Assembly (NCBI RefSeq): GCF_001618955.1
Contig: NZ_LVYV01000012.1
Span: 248,001-312,000 of the forward strand
Source of the DNA: Tardiphaga robiniae
Lineage (GTDB): Bacteria; Pseudomonadota; Alphaproteobacteria; Rhizobiales; Xanthobacteraceae
DNA length: 64,000 nt
Reading direction: 5' to 3'
Position numbers and translations under genes: made by a program. Each line of letters opens with the position of its first letter. Within the stretch, counting starts at the first letter, position 1. Under the pieces are notes generated by a model that saw only the letters and a list, made by a program, of their open reading frames with translations, was not told the DNA's origin and ran no database searches. Below, piece by piece: positions 44,981 to 55,649 of the stretch.

Positions 44981-45443
44981 CCGGTTCGCGAGGGGCGCTT
45001 CATGAGGCGTCTTGAGGTGGGACAGGATGCGGCGCCTGCGGGTGTGGGGTGACGTACCCCGCACACTCGGGAGGCTTGGGGTCACCGTCCGGGCCCACTA
45101 CGGGGCTCTGCCACTCATGCTGGCTGGACGTGGTATTGGTGAACGGCGCGAAATCGTCGGGATAAGCGGAGTGCGGAGCTCTGCCCTTTACCCGGAAGAA
45201 CGGTCCCTCAGCTAAAAAGACGTCGCGGTGGCGCGCCCTCAAGGCGTTGCGCGGTTGCAGCTTGCCGGCGTTCCGGTGGAGCGGATCGCGACACACACCA
45301 CCCTTTGCGCCTGATGGCGCGCCGCCACCCCTCATGTTTCAGGAGGGGGATTGCTCACACCTCGGACGCGCAAGCGCCGCGAGACTACGAGAGCTTGGCT
45401 GTTTGAAGCGAAGAATCGGAGAACACGATGGCGCGGCAGCGCG
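44981..45443. other. Region without a credible gene
   Basis: 463 bases. A 111-codon minus-strand ORF (45000-45335) exists, but its product, rich in Pro, Arg and Gly, resembles a spurious ORF that recurs in many Rhodopseudomonas and Bradyrhizobium genomes, so the DNA is probably a dispersed element rather than a gene. Confidence 0.45.
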
Positions 45444-45788
45444 CTAATGCGACGCGCTGGCGGAGAACGCGTTGACGATGACCACGCCGGTCAGGATGAA
45501 GCCGATGCCGATGATGGCGGCGAGATCGAGCGCCTGCCGGAATGCAAAATAGCTCACCGCCGAAATCAACACGATGCCGAGCCCGCTCCAGATCGCATAG
45601 GCGATGCCGACCGGCATCACCTTCAGCGCGTGGGACAGGAAATAGAGCGACAGGATGTAGCAGACGGCCATGCCGAACGTCGGCCAGAGCTTCGTGAACT
45701 GCTGCGACTGCGCCAGCAGCGCCGTGCCGATGGTCTCCAGCACGATGGCGCAGCCGAGGGCGGCGTAGTTGAGGAAGGTCGGGGTCAT
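45444..45788 (-). CDS. Small multidrug resistance (SMR) transporter
   Basis: 114 residues, four membrane helices, the SMR size. The essential membrane-embedded Glu is in GCAIVLETIGTALLAQS (TM1), and the second conserved block is GIAYAIWSGLGIVLISAVSYFAF (TM3). SMR proteins work as antiparallel dimers exporting quaternary ammonium or guanidinium ions with protons. Only one SMR gene is present, so it is the homodimeric type. Substrate (drug or guanidinium) is not decided. Confidence 0.9.
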   Translation of the reverse strand: MTPTFLNYAALGCAIVLETIGTALLAQSQQFTKLWPTFGMAVCYILSLYFLSHALKVMPVGIAYAIWSGLGIVLISAVSYFAFRQALDLAAIIGIGFILTGVVIVNAFSASASH

Positions 45789-45811
45789 GAAAGGGCTCGG
45801 GCGTTCAGGAA

Positions 45812-45840
45812 TCCCTCCCCGCGCAAAAACGGGGGAGGGA
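45812..45840 (-). terminator. GC-rich hairpin after dsbA
   Basis: TCCCTCCCC and GGGGGAGGGA pair across GCGCAAAAAC, 11 bases after the dsbA stop codon. There is no clean T tract on the minus strand, so termination is plausible but not certain. Confidence 0.5.
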
Positions 45841-45850
45841 CAAGAAGACC

Positions 45851-46507
45851 TCAGCTCTTCAGCAGCGGGGTGATCTTCTTGGAGAATTCCTCGAACGACT
45901 GCTCGCCCTTCAGCATCTCGCCATTGATGAAGAAGGTCGGTGTCGAGTTCACCTTCAGCACTTCATTGGCGTATTTCTGGTCGGCGGCGATCTTGTCGAG
46001 CAGCGCCTTGTCCTTCAGGCATTCTTCCACGGCCTGCTGGCTGAGGCCGGCCTGCTTGCCGATGCGGGTCAGGGTCGCGGCGGTATCCTTCATCACCCAG
46101 TCGTTCTGCTGCTTGAACAGCATATCGATGACGGCGAAGTACTTGCCCGAATCTTCCTTGGCAATGCAGCGCGCCAGCATCGAGCCGGCGGCGGCCTTGA
46201 TGTCGAGCGGGAATTCGCGGAACACGAAGCGGATCTTGTTGGTGTCGATGAAGGCTTCCTTGATCTTCGGGAACACCTGCTCGGTGAAGGCCGCGCAATG
46301 CGGGCAGGTCATCGAGGCATATTCGGTGACGGTGACGGCAGCATCCTTCGGGCCGAGCGCCATGTCGGGCAGCGATACCGGCTTGGCGACGTCGACGGCG
46401 TTCTGCGCGAATGCCTCGGAGATCAGCTGCAGCGGCGACAGGCCGATGGCTGCTGCGGCGCCGGTGAGGGCAAGGGCGGCGGTGAAGTCACGGCGCGTGA
46501 TGATCAA
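45851..46507 (-). CDS. DsbA-family thiol:disulfide oxidoreductase with Tat-like signal
   Basis: 218 residues. The thioredoxin-fold domain carries the CPHC redox site in YASMTCPHCAAFTEQVFPKI and the cis-Pro in NSTPTFFINGE. The N terminus MIITRRDFTAALALTGAAAA contains a TRRDF twin-arginine motif, so export is probably by Tat. The start is taken as TTG 46507 because GGAG lies seven bases upstream; the ORF continues to 46543 without a site. The family forms disulfides in periplasmic proteins. A DUF721 gene lies upstream on the same strand. Confidence 0.9.
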   Translation of the reverse strand: MIITRRDFTAALALTGAAAAIGLSPLQLISEAFAQNAVDVAKPVSLPDMALGPKDAAVTVTEYASMTCPHCAAFTEQVFPKIKEAFIDTNKIRFVFREFPLDIKAAAGSMLARCIAKEDSGKYFAVIDMLFKQQNDWVMKDTAATLTRIGKQAGLSQQAVEECLKDKALLDKIAADQKYANEVLKVNSTPTFFINGEMLKGEQSFEEFSKKITPLLKS

Positions 46508-46612
46508 AGGAATGCTCCAAAGCGGCGGCGGACGCCGGGACAAGGTTCGCTTCGCTAACTTGAAACCACAAATGTGGCAAGCACGCGCCGGTTCCGGGCG
46601 AGCTGGAAAGCC

Positions 46613-47092
46613 TCAACTTCGCTTGATCGAGGCGCCGAGCCGCGCCAGCGCCTCGCGCAAGGCGTCGTCCTCGACCTCGGGCAGCGTTTCCGCAACCTGG
46701 GCGATGGCCTTGGCATCCGGCGGCTTCACGGTGCGGCGAGGCTGCGGCCGTGACAGCGGCGCCTGGCGCAGCGCGATCTTGCCGACCGCATTCCAGCCGA
46801 AAAAGCGATTCACCCGCTGCAGGATCGCATCCGACGAATGCTGGATCTCCAGCGCCATCGGCCCCTCGACGCGCAGGATAAGCGTCGCCGGCTCCTGCGG
46901 CTGGCCTTCCACAGGGCGTGGCCACTGGATCTTCAGCGGCTCCGAGAAATTCGCCACCTGCTGGCCGGCGATCTCGGCCCAGCGCGTCACCAGCTCGCGC
47001 GAGGCAAAGCCCTGTTTGGCATAGGCATCGGCAAACACCCCGCCGAGCAGGACGGAGAGCGGTTTCGCCGAGATATAGCCGGGCTTGTTCAT
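46613..47092 (-). CDS. DUF721 protein, DciA-like helicase loader
   Basis: 159 residues from ATG 47092. The DUF721 domain is clear: PLSVLLGGVFADAYAKQGFA, LVTRWAEIAGQQVANFSEPLKI, then LILRVEGPMALEIQHSSDAIL and VNRFFGWNAVGKIAL. DUF721 marks DciA, which loads the replicative helicase DnaB in bacteria lacking DnaC/DnaI. The alphaproteobacterial form often has only this part. It is divergent from mutY, starting 28 bases away. An ATG at 47113 would also be possible. Confidence 0.82.
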   Translation of the reverse strand: MNKPGYISAKPLSVLLGGVFADAYAKQGFASRELVTRWAEIAGQQVANFSEPLKIQWPRPVEGQPQEPATLILRVEGPMALEIQHSSDAILQRVNRFFGWNAVGKIALRQAPLSRPQPRRTVKPPDAKAIAQVAETLPEVEDDALREALARLGASIKRS

Positions 47093-47120
47093 GGTCGGGC
47101 GTTTTGGATACATGGTCGGC

Positions 47121-48233
47121 ATGAGTCTATCAGCCGCCGCCACCCGACGAAAGAAACCTTCCGCACGGGATAGCGGGGAAAGCGCCGCCGCCAAGCGGCC
47201 GGCCCAATTGCTCGCCTGGTATGACAAGCATCGCCGCAGGTTACCGTGGCGGCCATTGCCGGGCGAGGGTATCGATCCCTATCGGGTCTGGCTGTCGGAA
47301 ATCATGCTGCAGCAGACCACGGTTCAGGCGGTGGGGCCGTATTTCGCCAAGTTCCTGGCGCGCTGGCCCACCGTGAGCGATCTCGGCAGCGCCTCGCAGG
47401 ACGATGTGCTGCGGATGTGGGCCGGGCTTGGCTATTACTCCCGCGCGCGCAATCTTCACGCCTGCGCCGTCACCGTGCTGCGCGACCATGGCGGGGTCTT
47501 TCCGGATACCGAAGACGGTCTGCGCGCGCTGCCGGGCATCGGGCCCTATACGGCATCGGCCATCGCCGCGATTGCCTTCGGCCGGCAATGCATGCCGGTG
47601 GACGGCAATATCGAGCGCGTCACTTCGCGGCTCTATGCGGTGGAAGAACCGCTGCCGAAATCCAAGCCTGTCATCGTGGGGCTGGCCGCGACGCTGCTTG
47701 GTCCCTCGCGGGCCGGCGACAGCGCCCAGGCGCTGATGGATCTCGGCTCCACCATCTGCACGCCCAAAAAACCCGCCTGCGCGCTGTGCCCCATCAATGA
47801 CGATTGCGCCGCCAGGACCCGCGGCGATCAGGAGACGTTTCCGCGCAAACTGCCGAAGAAGGCAGGCACTCTGCGCCGCGGCGCGGCGTTCGTGGTCACG
47901 CGCGGCAACGAACTCCTGGTGCGCACCCGCCCGGAAAAGGGATTGCTTGGGAATATGACCGAAGTGCCGTCATCGGAATGGCTCGCCGGTCACGACGACA
48001 AGGACGCCTTGAAGCAGGCGCCGACCCTGAAAAATTTGACGGCGTGGCATCGCAAAACGGGCGCGGTCACCCATATCTTCACACACTTCCCGCTGGAGCT
48101 TGCCGTCTATACGGCGCATGTCCCGCCCCGCACCCGCCCCCCGGAGGGTATGCGGTGGGTCCCGATCGCAACATTGGATGATGAAGCCTTGCCGAATGTC
48201 ATGCGCAAGGTCATCGCGCATGGACTGGATTGA
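47121..48233 (+). CDS. mutY: A/G-specific adenine glycosylase MutY
   Basis: 370 residues, usual length. It removes adenine mispaired with 8-oxoguanine. Visible parts: catalytic Glu in WLSEIMLQQTTVQAV, helix-hairpin-helix LPGIGPYTASAIAAIAFG with catalytic Asp in MPVDGNIERVTSR, the 4Fe-4S loop C-x6-C-x2-C-x5-C (CTPKKPACALCPINDDC), and the C-terminal NUDIX-like domain (residues about 240-370, with GLLGNMTEVPSSEW) that recognises 8-oxoG. ATG 47121 is taken as the start. Confidence 0.96.
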   Translation: MSLSAAATRRKKPSARDSGESAAAKRPAQLLAWYDKHRRRLPWRPLPGEGIDPYRVWLSEIMLQQTTVQAVGPYFAKFLARWPTVSDLGSASQDDVLRMWAGLGYYSRARNLHACAVTVLRDHGGVFPDTEDGLRALPGIGPYTASAIAAIAFGRQCMPVDGNIERVTSRLYAVEEPLPKSKPVIVGLAATLLGPSRAGDSAQALMDLGSTICTPKKPACALCPINDDCAARTRGDQETFPRKLPKKAGTLRRGAAFVVTRGNELLVRTRPEKGLLGNMTEVPSSEWLAGHDDKDALKQAPTLKNLTAWHRKTGAVTHIFTHFPLELAVYTAHVPPRTRPPEGMRWVPIATLDDEALPNVMRKVIAHGLD

Positions 48234-48278
48234 AGTTTGAATCCAGGCGCTTGAATGCGCGACAGCGCGCGAGCTGCA

Positions 48279-49568
48279 TCAGCCCGCGCTGGAAAGCTGT
48301 GACGATCGCGGCATCAATACGATCGGCGGTTTTGCATTTAGGCCCTCAACCTGAAATCCGGCGACGCGCTTGTAATTGGCGGCGATGTCTTCGAGTTCCT
48401 GCTGCGACAGCACGTCGGTGACGACGTTGAAGCCCTCAGGCGCGCGCTCCTCGACGATCTGCATGACCTGTTCCGGTCCGTTGCGGCGGTTCAACATCAC
48501 AAGGTCAGTGGTCGCGGGGCGTCGCTCGGCCTCATAGGCTTCGAGCGCGGCCGGCACTTCACCAAGCGCAAGAATCTCACGCGTCAGTACGCGCGCATCG
48601 AGAATGGCCTGCGAAGCGCCATTGGAGCCGATCGGATACATCGGATGCGCGGCGTCTCCCATCAGCGTCACGCGGCCGAAGGTCCAGCGATCAACCGGGT
48701 CGCGGTCGACCAGCGGATATTCGTAAGCGTGCGGGCAGTTGCTGATCAGGCTGGGTACATCGAGCCAGTCGAATCTCCAGTCCTTGAACCAGGGCAGGAA
48801 TTCCTCGAGCCGCGCCGTGCGGTTGTAGTCCTCGCGGCGCCACTCATAGGTTGGCGGCATGTGCCGTTCGGCCACCCAGTTGATGTCGTACTTGCCGTTG
48901 GCATCCGGCTCTTGCGAAATCGGGTAGCAGACGAATTTCAGGATCTCGTGGCCGGCCATGATCATGGTGCGGCCGGTCAGGAACGCATCGCCCTTGGTGA
49001 TACCGCGCCACAGAATGCGGCCGTTCCAGAGCGGCGCGCCTTCCTGCGGATAGAGCTTCTGCCGGATCGCCGAATGGATACCATCGGCGGCAATCAACAA
49101 CGTGCCGTCATAGCTGCCGGCGGATTTGCCGGTGACCTTGTCGATGAAATCGGCGCGGACGCCGTCCGGCGTTTCGGTCCAGCCGGTCAGATGATGGCTG
49201 GTGAGGATGTTCTCGGCGCCGAGGCGTTCGATGGCGGTGTCGAGCAGGATCTGCTGCAGCCTGCCGCGATGGATCGAGAACTGCGGCCATTTGTAGCCGG
49301 CCTCGATGCCGCGCGGTTCGCTCCAGATCGGCTTGCCGTGTTTTGAGAAGAAGGCGAGCTCGCGGGTGCGTACGCCGGATGCGTCGAGCTGGTCATGCAG
49401 GCCGAGCTCGATCAGCTCGCGCACCGCATGCGGCAGCACATTGATGCCGACACCAAGCGGCCTGAGCGCCGGCACGCTTTCGAACACGCGGCACGGCACG
49501 CCGATCTGGTGCAGGCTGAGCGCGAGCGTCAGTCCGCCAATTCCGCCGCCTGCAATGAGAACGGTCAT
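48279..49568 (-). CDS. FAD-dependent monooxygenase
   Basis: 429 residues, class A flavoprotein monooxygenase (salicylate-hydroxylase / PhzS-like). FAD motifs: N-terminal GGGIGGLTLALSLHQIG, the DG motif LLIAADGIHSAIR and the GD motif GRVTLMGDAAHPMYPIGSNGAS. The SNGAS and preceding YPIGS segment are those of flavin-dependent oxidoreductases acting on small aromatic acids. GGGAGG lies before the ATG. It is transcribed toward mutY and away from the chemoreceptor pair. Substrate unknown. Confidence 0.88.
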   Translation of the reverse strand: MTVLIAGGGIGGLTLALSLHQIGVPCRVFESVPALRPLGVGINVLPHAVRELIELGLHDQLDASGVRTRELAFFSKHGKPIWSEPRGIEAGYKWPQFSIHRGRLQQILLDTAIERLGAENILTSHHLTGWTETPDGVRADFIDKVTGKSAGSYDGTLLIAADGIHSAIRQKLYPQEGAPLWNGRILWRGITKGDAFLTGRTMIMAGHEILKFVCYPISQEPDANGKYDINWVAERHMPPTYEWRREDYNRTARLEEFLPWFKDWRFDWLDVPSLISNCPHAYEYPLVDRDPVDRWTFGRVTLMGDAAHPMYPIGSNGASQAILDARVLTREILALGEVPAALEAYEAERRPATTDLVMLNRRNGPEQVMQIVEERAPEGFNVVTDVLSQQELEDIAANYKRVAGFQVEGLNAKPPIVLMPRSSQLSSAG

Positions 49569-49770
49569 TTTGTTGCCTCCCCCTCGATTTGATCGAGGTC
49601 ATGGCACGGGAGAGGCGATGGCGGCAACTGGGACGATCGCCACGGAAAAACGCGTCCGGATCGTCCACTGGCGCCGAATTCATGGTGGATGGAACCTTAA
49701 CGCAAAATTCAGCCGCGTTCCCTAATACCGGTGGCACTACTTTTTGGGTGAATCGGTCACCGGCAGGTCA

Positions 49771-50310
49771 ATGATGTCCAACCAAATTAAGCCGAGCGGC
49801 CGCGAGACTTTCTTTCCGGCATCGGAGCTCATCGTATCCAAGACGGATCTCAAGGGTCGCATGACCTATGTGAACCGCCTGTTCTGCAAGATGGCCGGTT
49901 ATACCGAAGCCGAGTTGCTCGGCCAGCCGCATAGCCTGATCCGTCATCCCGATATGCCGCGCAGCGTCTTCAAGTTGCTCTGGGACACCGTCGAGGAACG
50001 CCGCGAGATTTTCGCCTTTGTGAAGAACATGGCGAGCAATGGCGATCACTACTGGGTCTTCGCCCATGTCACGCCGTCCTATGGTCTAGACGGCAAGGTC
50101 GTCGGCTATCATTCCAATCGGCGTGTGCCTGCGCCGGATCTCATCAAGAAGACCATCGCGCCGCTCTATGCCGAAGTCTTGGCCATCGAGAAGCGGCACG
50201 TGAACGGCAAGGACTCCCTTGCTGCCGGTTACAAGGCTCTTACCGATTTCGTTACATCCCAGAAGGTCAGCTATGACGAACTTATGTTTTCTCTCAAGAG
50301 CGCAGCTTAG
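49771..50310 (+). CDS. Aer-like PAS sensor protein
   Basis: 179 residues. One PAS domain with Aer-type features: [21 protein letters not shown], then [26 protein letters not shown], then [21 protein letters not shown]. In Aer this domain holds FAD and senses redox state. No transmembrane or signalling domain is present; the following gene supplies those and overlaps this one by 38 bases. Starts at 49771 and 49774 cannot be separated (ATGATG). Confidence 0.85.
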   Translation: MMSNQIKPSGRETFFPASELIVSKTDLKGRMTYVNRLFCKMAGYTEAELLGQPHSLIRHPDMPRSVFKLLWDTVEERREIFAFVKNMASNGDHYWVFAHVTPSYGLDGKVVGYHSNRRVPAPDLIKKTIAPLYAEVLAIEKRHVNGKDSLAAGYKALTDFVTSQKVSYDELMFSLKSAA

Positions 50311-51598
50311 CACGCTCGTCGTCATCGCCGGCTCTGCGCTTGCTTTGGTGCTTCAGTTCTTCGGCCTCTCGCTCGCTGCCATGGTCTGTCAGGCCGTTGC
50401 GATCGCGGCAGCGATCGTCGCGCTTATCCTGATGGGCAAGACGGCACGCCTGATCGAAAAGGCACGGATCGCCTGCCAGCGCATCGCACAGGGCGACTTC
50501 GAGGCGCGTATCCTTGAAATCCCGGTGCGCGGTGTGACCGGCGAGCTGCTGCACAGCGTCAATGACATGATCGACGGCTGCGATGCCTTCGTGCGCGAAT
50601 CCACCGCGGCGATGGCAGCGCTCAACGACAACAAATATTACCGGCGCATCCTGCCGGGCGGATTGCATGGCGGCCTGCTGCACGGCGCGAAAGCGATGAA
50701 TGCTGCGACAGACAACATCGCCGACCGCATCCGGAATTTCGAGCGCCAGACCAGCCAGCTCGAATCCACCGTGGGCGGCATCGTGTCCGCACTCGACAGC
50801 GGTGCGGTCGAGATGAGCAGCACAGCAGGCAATCTGCGGACCGGTGCATCCTCGACATTGACCCGCGTGACGTCGGTGGCGGCGGCATCCGAACAGGCGT
50901 CCGCCAACATGCAGTCAGTGGCTTCGGCCACAGCGCGACTGTCGTCCAGTGCCAGCGAAGTCGGCGCCGACGTCAATCGCTCGGCCGCGATTGCCGGCCG
51001 CGCCGTCGAACGCGTCGCCGATGCAGCCAGCAACGTCGACGTGCTTCGCGCTGTCGCCGTACGCATCAGCGAAGTCGTGACGTCGATCAACGTGATCGCC
51101 AGCCAGACCAATCTGCTGGCGCTGAACGCGACGATCGAAGCGGCACGCGCAGGCGATGCCGGCCGTGGCTTTGCCGTGGTGGCGCATGAAGTGAAGGCGC
51201 TGGCGACGCAGACCGCCAACTTTACCGCCGAGATCGAGAAGGAAATCGGCCAGGTTCAGTCGGCGACCGACAAGGTCTCCTCATCGATCACTGAGATCGG
51301 CACCGTGATTGCGGAAGTGAACGAGATCACCGGCAAGGTCGCGAGTGCTTCGGAAGCGCAGTCGGCGGCAACGGCCGATATCGCGCGCAATATTGATGAG
51401 GCCTTCGCCGTGGTGCGCGAGATTTCGACCAACATCCAGCAGCTGGCAACGACCGCCAAGGACACCGAGCAGCTCGCGACATCGACCATGGTGGCATCGG
51501 GCGATCTGTCGTCGCAGTCGGGATTGCTGACCAAGGAAATCCGCAGCTATCTCGGCGACGCCCGGCAAAATCTGGTACGTCAGGCTGCCGCGCGCTGA
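50273..51598 (+). CDS. Methyl-accepting chemotaxis protein lacking its own sensor domain
   Basis: 441 residues. Two N-terminal membrane spans with almost no periplasmic loop ([20 protein letters not shown] and [20 protein letters not shown]), a HAMP-like region, then the coiled-coil signalling domain with hairpin tip region [32 protein letters not shown]. It would talk to CheA/CheW. The lack of a ligand-binding domain plus overlap with the PAS gene suggests the two proteins together do what Aer does alone. A strong terminator follows. Confidence 0.88.
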   Translation: MTNLCFLSRAQLSTLVVIAGSALALVLQFFGLSLAAMVCQAVAIAAAIVALILMGKTARLIEKARIACQRIAQGDFEARILEIPVRGVTGELLHSVNDMIDGCDAFVRESTAAMAALNDNKYYRRILPGGLHGGLLHGAKAMNAATDNIADRIRNFERQTSQLESTVGGIVSALDSGAVEMSSTAGNLRTGASSTLTRVTSVAAASEQASANMQSVASATARLSSSASEVGADVNRSAAIAGRAVERVADAASNVDVLRAVAVRISEVVTSINVIASQTNLLALNATIEAARAGDAGRGFAVVAHEVKALATQTANFTAEIEKEIGQVQSATDKVSSSITEIGTVIAEVNEITGKVASASEAQSAATADIARNIDEAFAVVREISTNIQQLATTAKDTEQLATSTMVASGDLSSQSGLLTKEIRSYLGDARQNLVRQAAAR

Positions 51599-51624
51599 TC
51601 GCGTCCGCTCATTTCGATTGATCC

Positions 51625-51656
51625 GGAATTGGCGCCGTTGCGGCGCCAATTCCTTT
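51625..51656 (+). terminator. Intrinsic terminator after the chemoreceptor gene
   Basis: Perfect 12-bp stem GGAATTGGCGCC / GGCGCCAATTCC around GTTGC, followed by TTT. Confidence 0.75.
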
Positions 51657-51676
51657 GGCGGTGAAGCGCGCGACTG

Positions 51677-52012
51677 CTAGGCGCTGATATCGGTGAAGAA
51701 ACCGCTAGCGCTGCCGCCATTCTCGGTCTTCTTGTTCACGGTTTCCTTGATCTTGTCGGCAATCTTCTGCTCGACCTCCCGGCGTTGCTCCGGCGACATG
51801 TTGTTCAATTCTTCTTCCGTTACGCCGATGCTCGACAGCAGCGCGTCGCGCATTTTTTCTGCTGGCGTCTTTTTCGCGTAGTCCAGGAATTTCTCTTCCG
51901 GCGATTTTGCTATCGCTGTTGCATTGCCGAGGCCGCTCTCGGCCTTGTCGGATGGCTGCAGTCTGGTCGGAAGCTTGAAGGACTGCATGCTGGAGATAAT
52001 GGAGTTCGACAT
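51677..52012 (-). CDS. Small hypothetical protein
   Basis: 111 residues from ATG 52012: Ser/Gln-rich start, then FLDYAKKTPAEKMRDALLSS, GVTEEELNNMSPEQRREVEQ and KIADKIKETVNKKTENGG. The helical MSPEQRREVEQKI segment recurs in small Bradyrhizobium proteins of unknown function. No signal peptide or membrane segment. It lies convergent with the chemoreceptor gene, sharing its terminator region. Not recognised further. Confidence 0.6.
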   Translation of the reverse strand: MSNSIISSMQSFKLPTRLQPSDKAESGLGNATAIAKSPEEKFLDYAKKTPAEKMRDALLSSIGVTEEELNNMSPEQRREVEQKIADKIKETVNKKTENGGSASGFFTDISA

Positions 52013-52168
52013 CTGAATTTCTCTTGCTGTGAGATGTTTGCGACCCACTACGCAAAAATCAGGCCATTAGAAATATTCAGACATCATAAGCATTTGAGTA
52101 TTTGTGGTTGCTATCAGGCGTTGCCTCCCGGCAAGCTTTGCCGGCAAAATTGACCTAGGCGCACTGTG

Positions 52169-53092
52169 TCAGGCCGTGCGGCGCTTCGGTGGATCGAGTT
52201 CACGGCCGGTTTCCAGCATGATCTTGCGGAGCCAGATCGATCCGGAATCGAATTGCGCGCGTGTCGGCGTGAACATGAACTGTTCGTCGATGCCGGGATC
52301 GAATGGCGGCGCAATTGTCGTGAGCGATAGTGGCTGTGCCAATGCGGCAATCAGGCGTCGCGGCACGAAGGCCACGAGATCGGTCCGTGCCGCAACGTGC
52401 AGCGCCTCAATGTAGCTCGGCACGACGAGGGCGATCTGCCGCTCCAGTTTCTTGCTGCGCAGCCAGTCGTCGATCAGATCTTTGCTCTGGCCTCGGAGCA
52501 CCACGGCGATATGGCGGGCTTTGAGAAATCCCTCGGTCGTCTTCAGGCGCGCCGCTGCCGGATGGCCCTTGCGGACGGCAAGGGCGTCGGAATCGACATA
52601 GAGCAACTGGCGATGGAAGCCGTTGAAAGCATTGCCGATGCTGATCACCATGTCGAGGCTGCGGGCGAATTCCGCCGTCATGATTGCCGGACCGCGCCAT
52701 GGCACGACGTTGATCCTCACGCCTGGCGCAATGTTGTCGAGCTTCTTCATCAGCGGCGGCATCAGCAGTTCGACGGCCAGATCCGGCATCATCAGCCGAA
52801 AGTGCCGGTCGCTCAGGCTGGCATCGAAGACATCCGGAATGAACAGTCCACGCACCTGTTCGAGCGTCTGGGCGAGTGGACCGCGCATGGCCTGCGCGCG
52901 CGGTGTCAGCTCCATACGGGCGCCGACACGCACCAGCAGCGGATCGCCGAGAATGTCGCGCAGCCGGCGCAACGCATGACTGGTCGCCGGCTGCGACAGG
53001 CCAATCCGCATCGCGGCGCGGCCGACATTGCTCTCGCGCAGCAATGCATCGAGCGCGACCAGCAGGTTGAGATCGAGCGCTGCCAAATTCAT
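52169..53092 (-). CDS. LysR-family transcriptional regulator
   Basis: 307 residues. Winged helix at the N terminus: LDLNLLVALDALLRESNVGRAAMRIGLSQPATSHALRRLRD, then LVRVGARMELTPRAQAM, in the NodD/NahR-like style, and a two-lobed effector domain. ATG 53092 is the family start; the ORF extends to 53203 without homology and would overlap the divergent gene. It is 91 bases from the SnoaL-like gene, which it probably regulates. Confidence 0.92.
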   Translation of the reverse strand: MNLAALDLNLLVALDALLRESNVGRAAMRIGLSQPATSHALRRLRDILGDPLLVRVGARMELTPRAQAMRGPLAQTLEQVRGLFIPDVFDASLSDRHFRLMMPDLAVELLMPPLMKKLDNIAPGVRINVVPWRGPAIMTAEFARSLDMVISIGNAFNGFHRQLLYVDSDALAVRKGHPAAARLKTTEGFLKARHIAVVLRGQSKDLIDDWLRSKKLERQIALVVPSYIEALHVAARTDLVAFVPRRLIAALAQPLSLTTIAPPFDPGIDEQFMFTPTRAQFDSGSIWLRKIMLETGRELDPPKRRTA

Positions 53093-53183
53093 GGGGTGAA
53101 TATATATCATACAGACTATCGATTGGGAGAATGGGGATTCTTCCACCGATACTGCGTCATCGTTCAAGCGATGGAGCAGAACA

Positions 53184-53612
53184 ATGAGCACGGCAGACAA
53201 CAAGAAACTTATCCAGCAGGTCTACAGCGATTCAGCCAACCGCAGCGGCACGACTTTCGCCGATCATCTCGCCGATGACGCGTGCTGGATCGTCGTCGGC
53301 CAGTATTCCTGGGGACGTACGTTCAAGGGGAAGGATGCGATCCTCAATGGCCTCATGGGGCATTTCAGGTCGCTATTCGCCATTCGACCGCGCACGGTCG
53401 CTTCCAACTTCATTGCGGAAGGCAATCTGGTGGTGGTCGAGGCCAAGGGCGACAACGTCACCAAGACCGGCGATCGTTACGACAACGACTACTGCATGGT
53501 GTGGCGCGTCGAGAACGGTAAGATCACCATGATCAAAGAATATTGCGACACTGCATTGGTCGAGCGGGTACTGGGGCCGTTTCCCAAAGAAATGGCACGC
53601 GTGCCTGCCTGA
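53184..53612 (+). CDS. SnoaL-like (NTF2-fold) protein
   Basis: 142 residues, SnoaL/ketosteroid-isomerase-like fold: KLIQQVYSDSANRSGTTFAD, DDACWIVVGQYSWGRTFKGKDAIL, then VVVEAKGDNVTKTGDRYDND and WRVENGKITMIKEYCDT. Family members are isomerases, cyclases or hydrolases acting on small hydrophobic substrates; none can be named here. It is divergent from a LysR regulator and shares a terminator with the GST gene on the other strand. Confidence 0.82.
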   Translation: MSTADNKKLIQQVYSDSANRSGTTFADHLADDACWIVVGQYSWGRTFKGKDAILNGLMGHFRSLFAIRPRTVASNFIAEGNLVVVEAKGDNVTKTGDRYDNDYCMVWRVENGKITMIKEYCDTALVERVLGPFPKEMARVPA

Positions 53613-53616
53613 CACA

Positions 53617-53649
53617 AAAATGCCGGGCGCAGTGTTGCGCCCGGCATTC
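53617..53649. terminator. Bidirectional terminator between convergent genes
   Basis: Perfect 13-bp stem AATGCCGGGCGCA / TGCGCCCGGCATT with loop GTGT. The T tract is on the minus strand (from AAAA at 53617-53620), so it serves mainly the GST gene. Confidence 0.85.
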
Positions 53650-53665
53650 GTCGGATGGTTCGTGA

Positions 53666-54346
53666 TCAGGCTGCGCTGGTGGCGAGATGCTTGAACATGG
53701 CGGCGCGGGCTTCGTCGTCCATCTCGGCCTTGAACTTGAATTGGTCCTTCAACGCGACAGCCTTCACCGCGGCGGGGCGTGCCGAGATCTCGTCATGCAG
53801 GCGCTTCACATTGGGGAACTGGGCGAAGCCCTCGTCGCCCAGGATGAAGTTGGTCATCCTCACCCAGCCCCAGACATCCATGTCCACGATCGTGTAGCTG
53901 TCGCCGACCATATATTGCCGTCCCGCCAGGCGGTCATTGAGCACGCCGAGATGGCGTTTGGCCTCGAATTGGTAGCGGTTATGCGCGTAATCGATCTTCT
54001 CCGGGGCGAAATGCTTGAAGTGCACGGCCTGGCCGAAAAACGGACCGATGCCGGTGGCAACGAACATCAGCCATGACAACAGCTCGCCGCGCTGCGCGGC
54101 CGGCGGCAGGAATTTGCCGGTCTTCTCGGCGAGATAGAGCAGGATGGCGTTGCTGTCGAACACCTTGACGCCGTCATCGTCGATCGCCGGCACCTTGCCG
54201 TTCGGATTGACCTTGAGGAAGTCCTGATTGAACTGCGCGCCCGTGCGGGTGTCGATGGCGATGGGCTCATAGGGCAGGCCGGCTTCTTCCAGAAACAGCG
54301 CAACCTTGGTCGGGTTCGGCGACCCGTTGAAGTAAAACTTCAGCAT
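53666..54346 (-). CDS. Glutathione S-transferase
   Basis: 226 residues. The thioredoxin-like N-terminal domain has MLKFYFNGSPNPTKVALFLEEAG, the cis-Pro in NPNGKVPAI and the glutathione-contact FDSNAILLYLAEKTG; the all-helical C-terminal domain follows with the N-capping box YTIVDMDVWGW. It conjugates or reduces electrophiles with glutathione. Its class resembles YfcG-like or theta-like bacterial GSTs. GGGAG precedes the ATG. Confidence 0.9.
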   Translation of the reverse strand: MLKFYFNGSPNPTKVALFLEEAGLPYEPIAIDTRTGAQFNQDFLKVNPNGKVPAIDDDGVKVFDSNAILLYLAEKTGKFLPPAAQRGELLSWLMFVATGIGPFFGQAVHFKHFAPEKIDYAHNRYQFEAKRHLGVLNDRLAGRQYMVGDSYTIVDMDVWGWVRMTNFILGDEGFAQFPNVKRLHDEISARPAAVKAVALKDQFKFKAEMDDEARAAMFKHLATSAA

Positions 54347-54496
54347 CTCAAATCTCCCTGGATTTTATACGTCAAAGCGCGAGGCGAGGACCGCGGGCGC
54401 GGACCGTCGTCTCGTGCTTTGAATTCAGGAAGAGTGCAAGCGACGTTTTGGTGAAGGCCGGGCGCGTGCGTCCGGCGGGTAGCATGAGCGGGGCGT

Positions 54497-55649
<1,153 letters not shown>

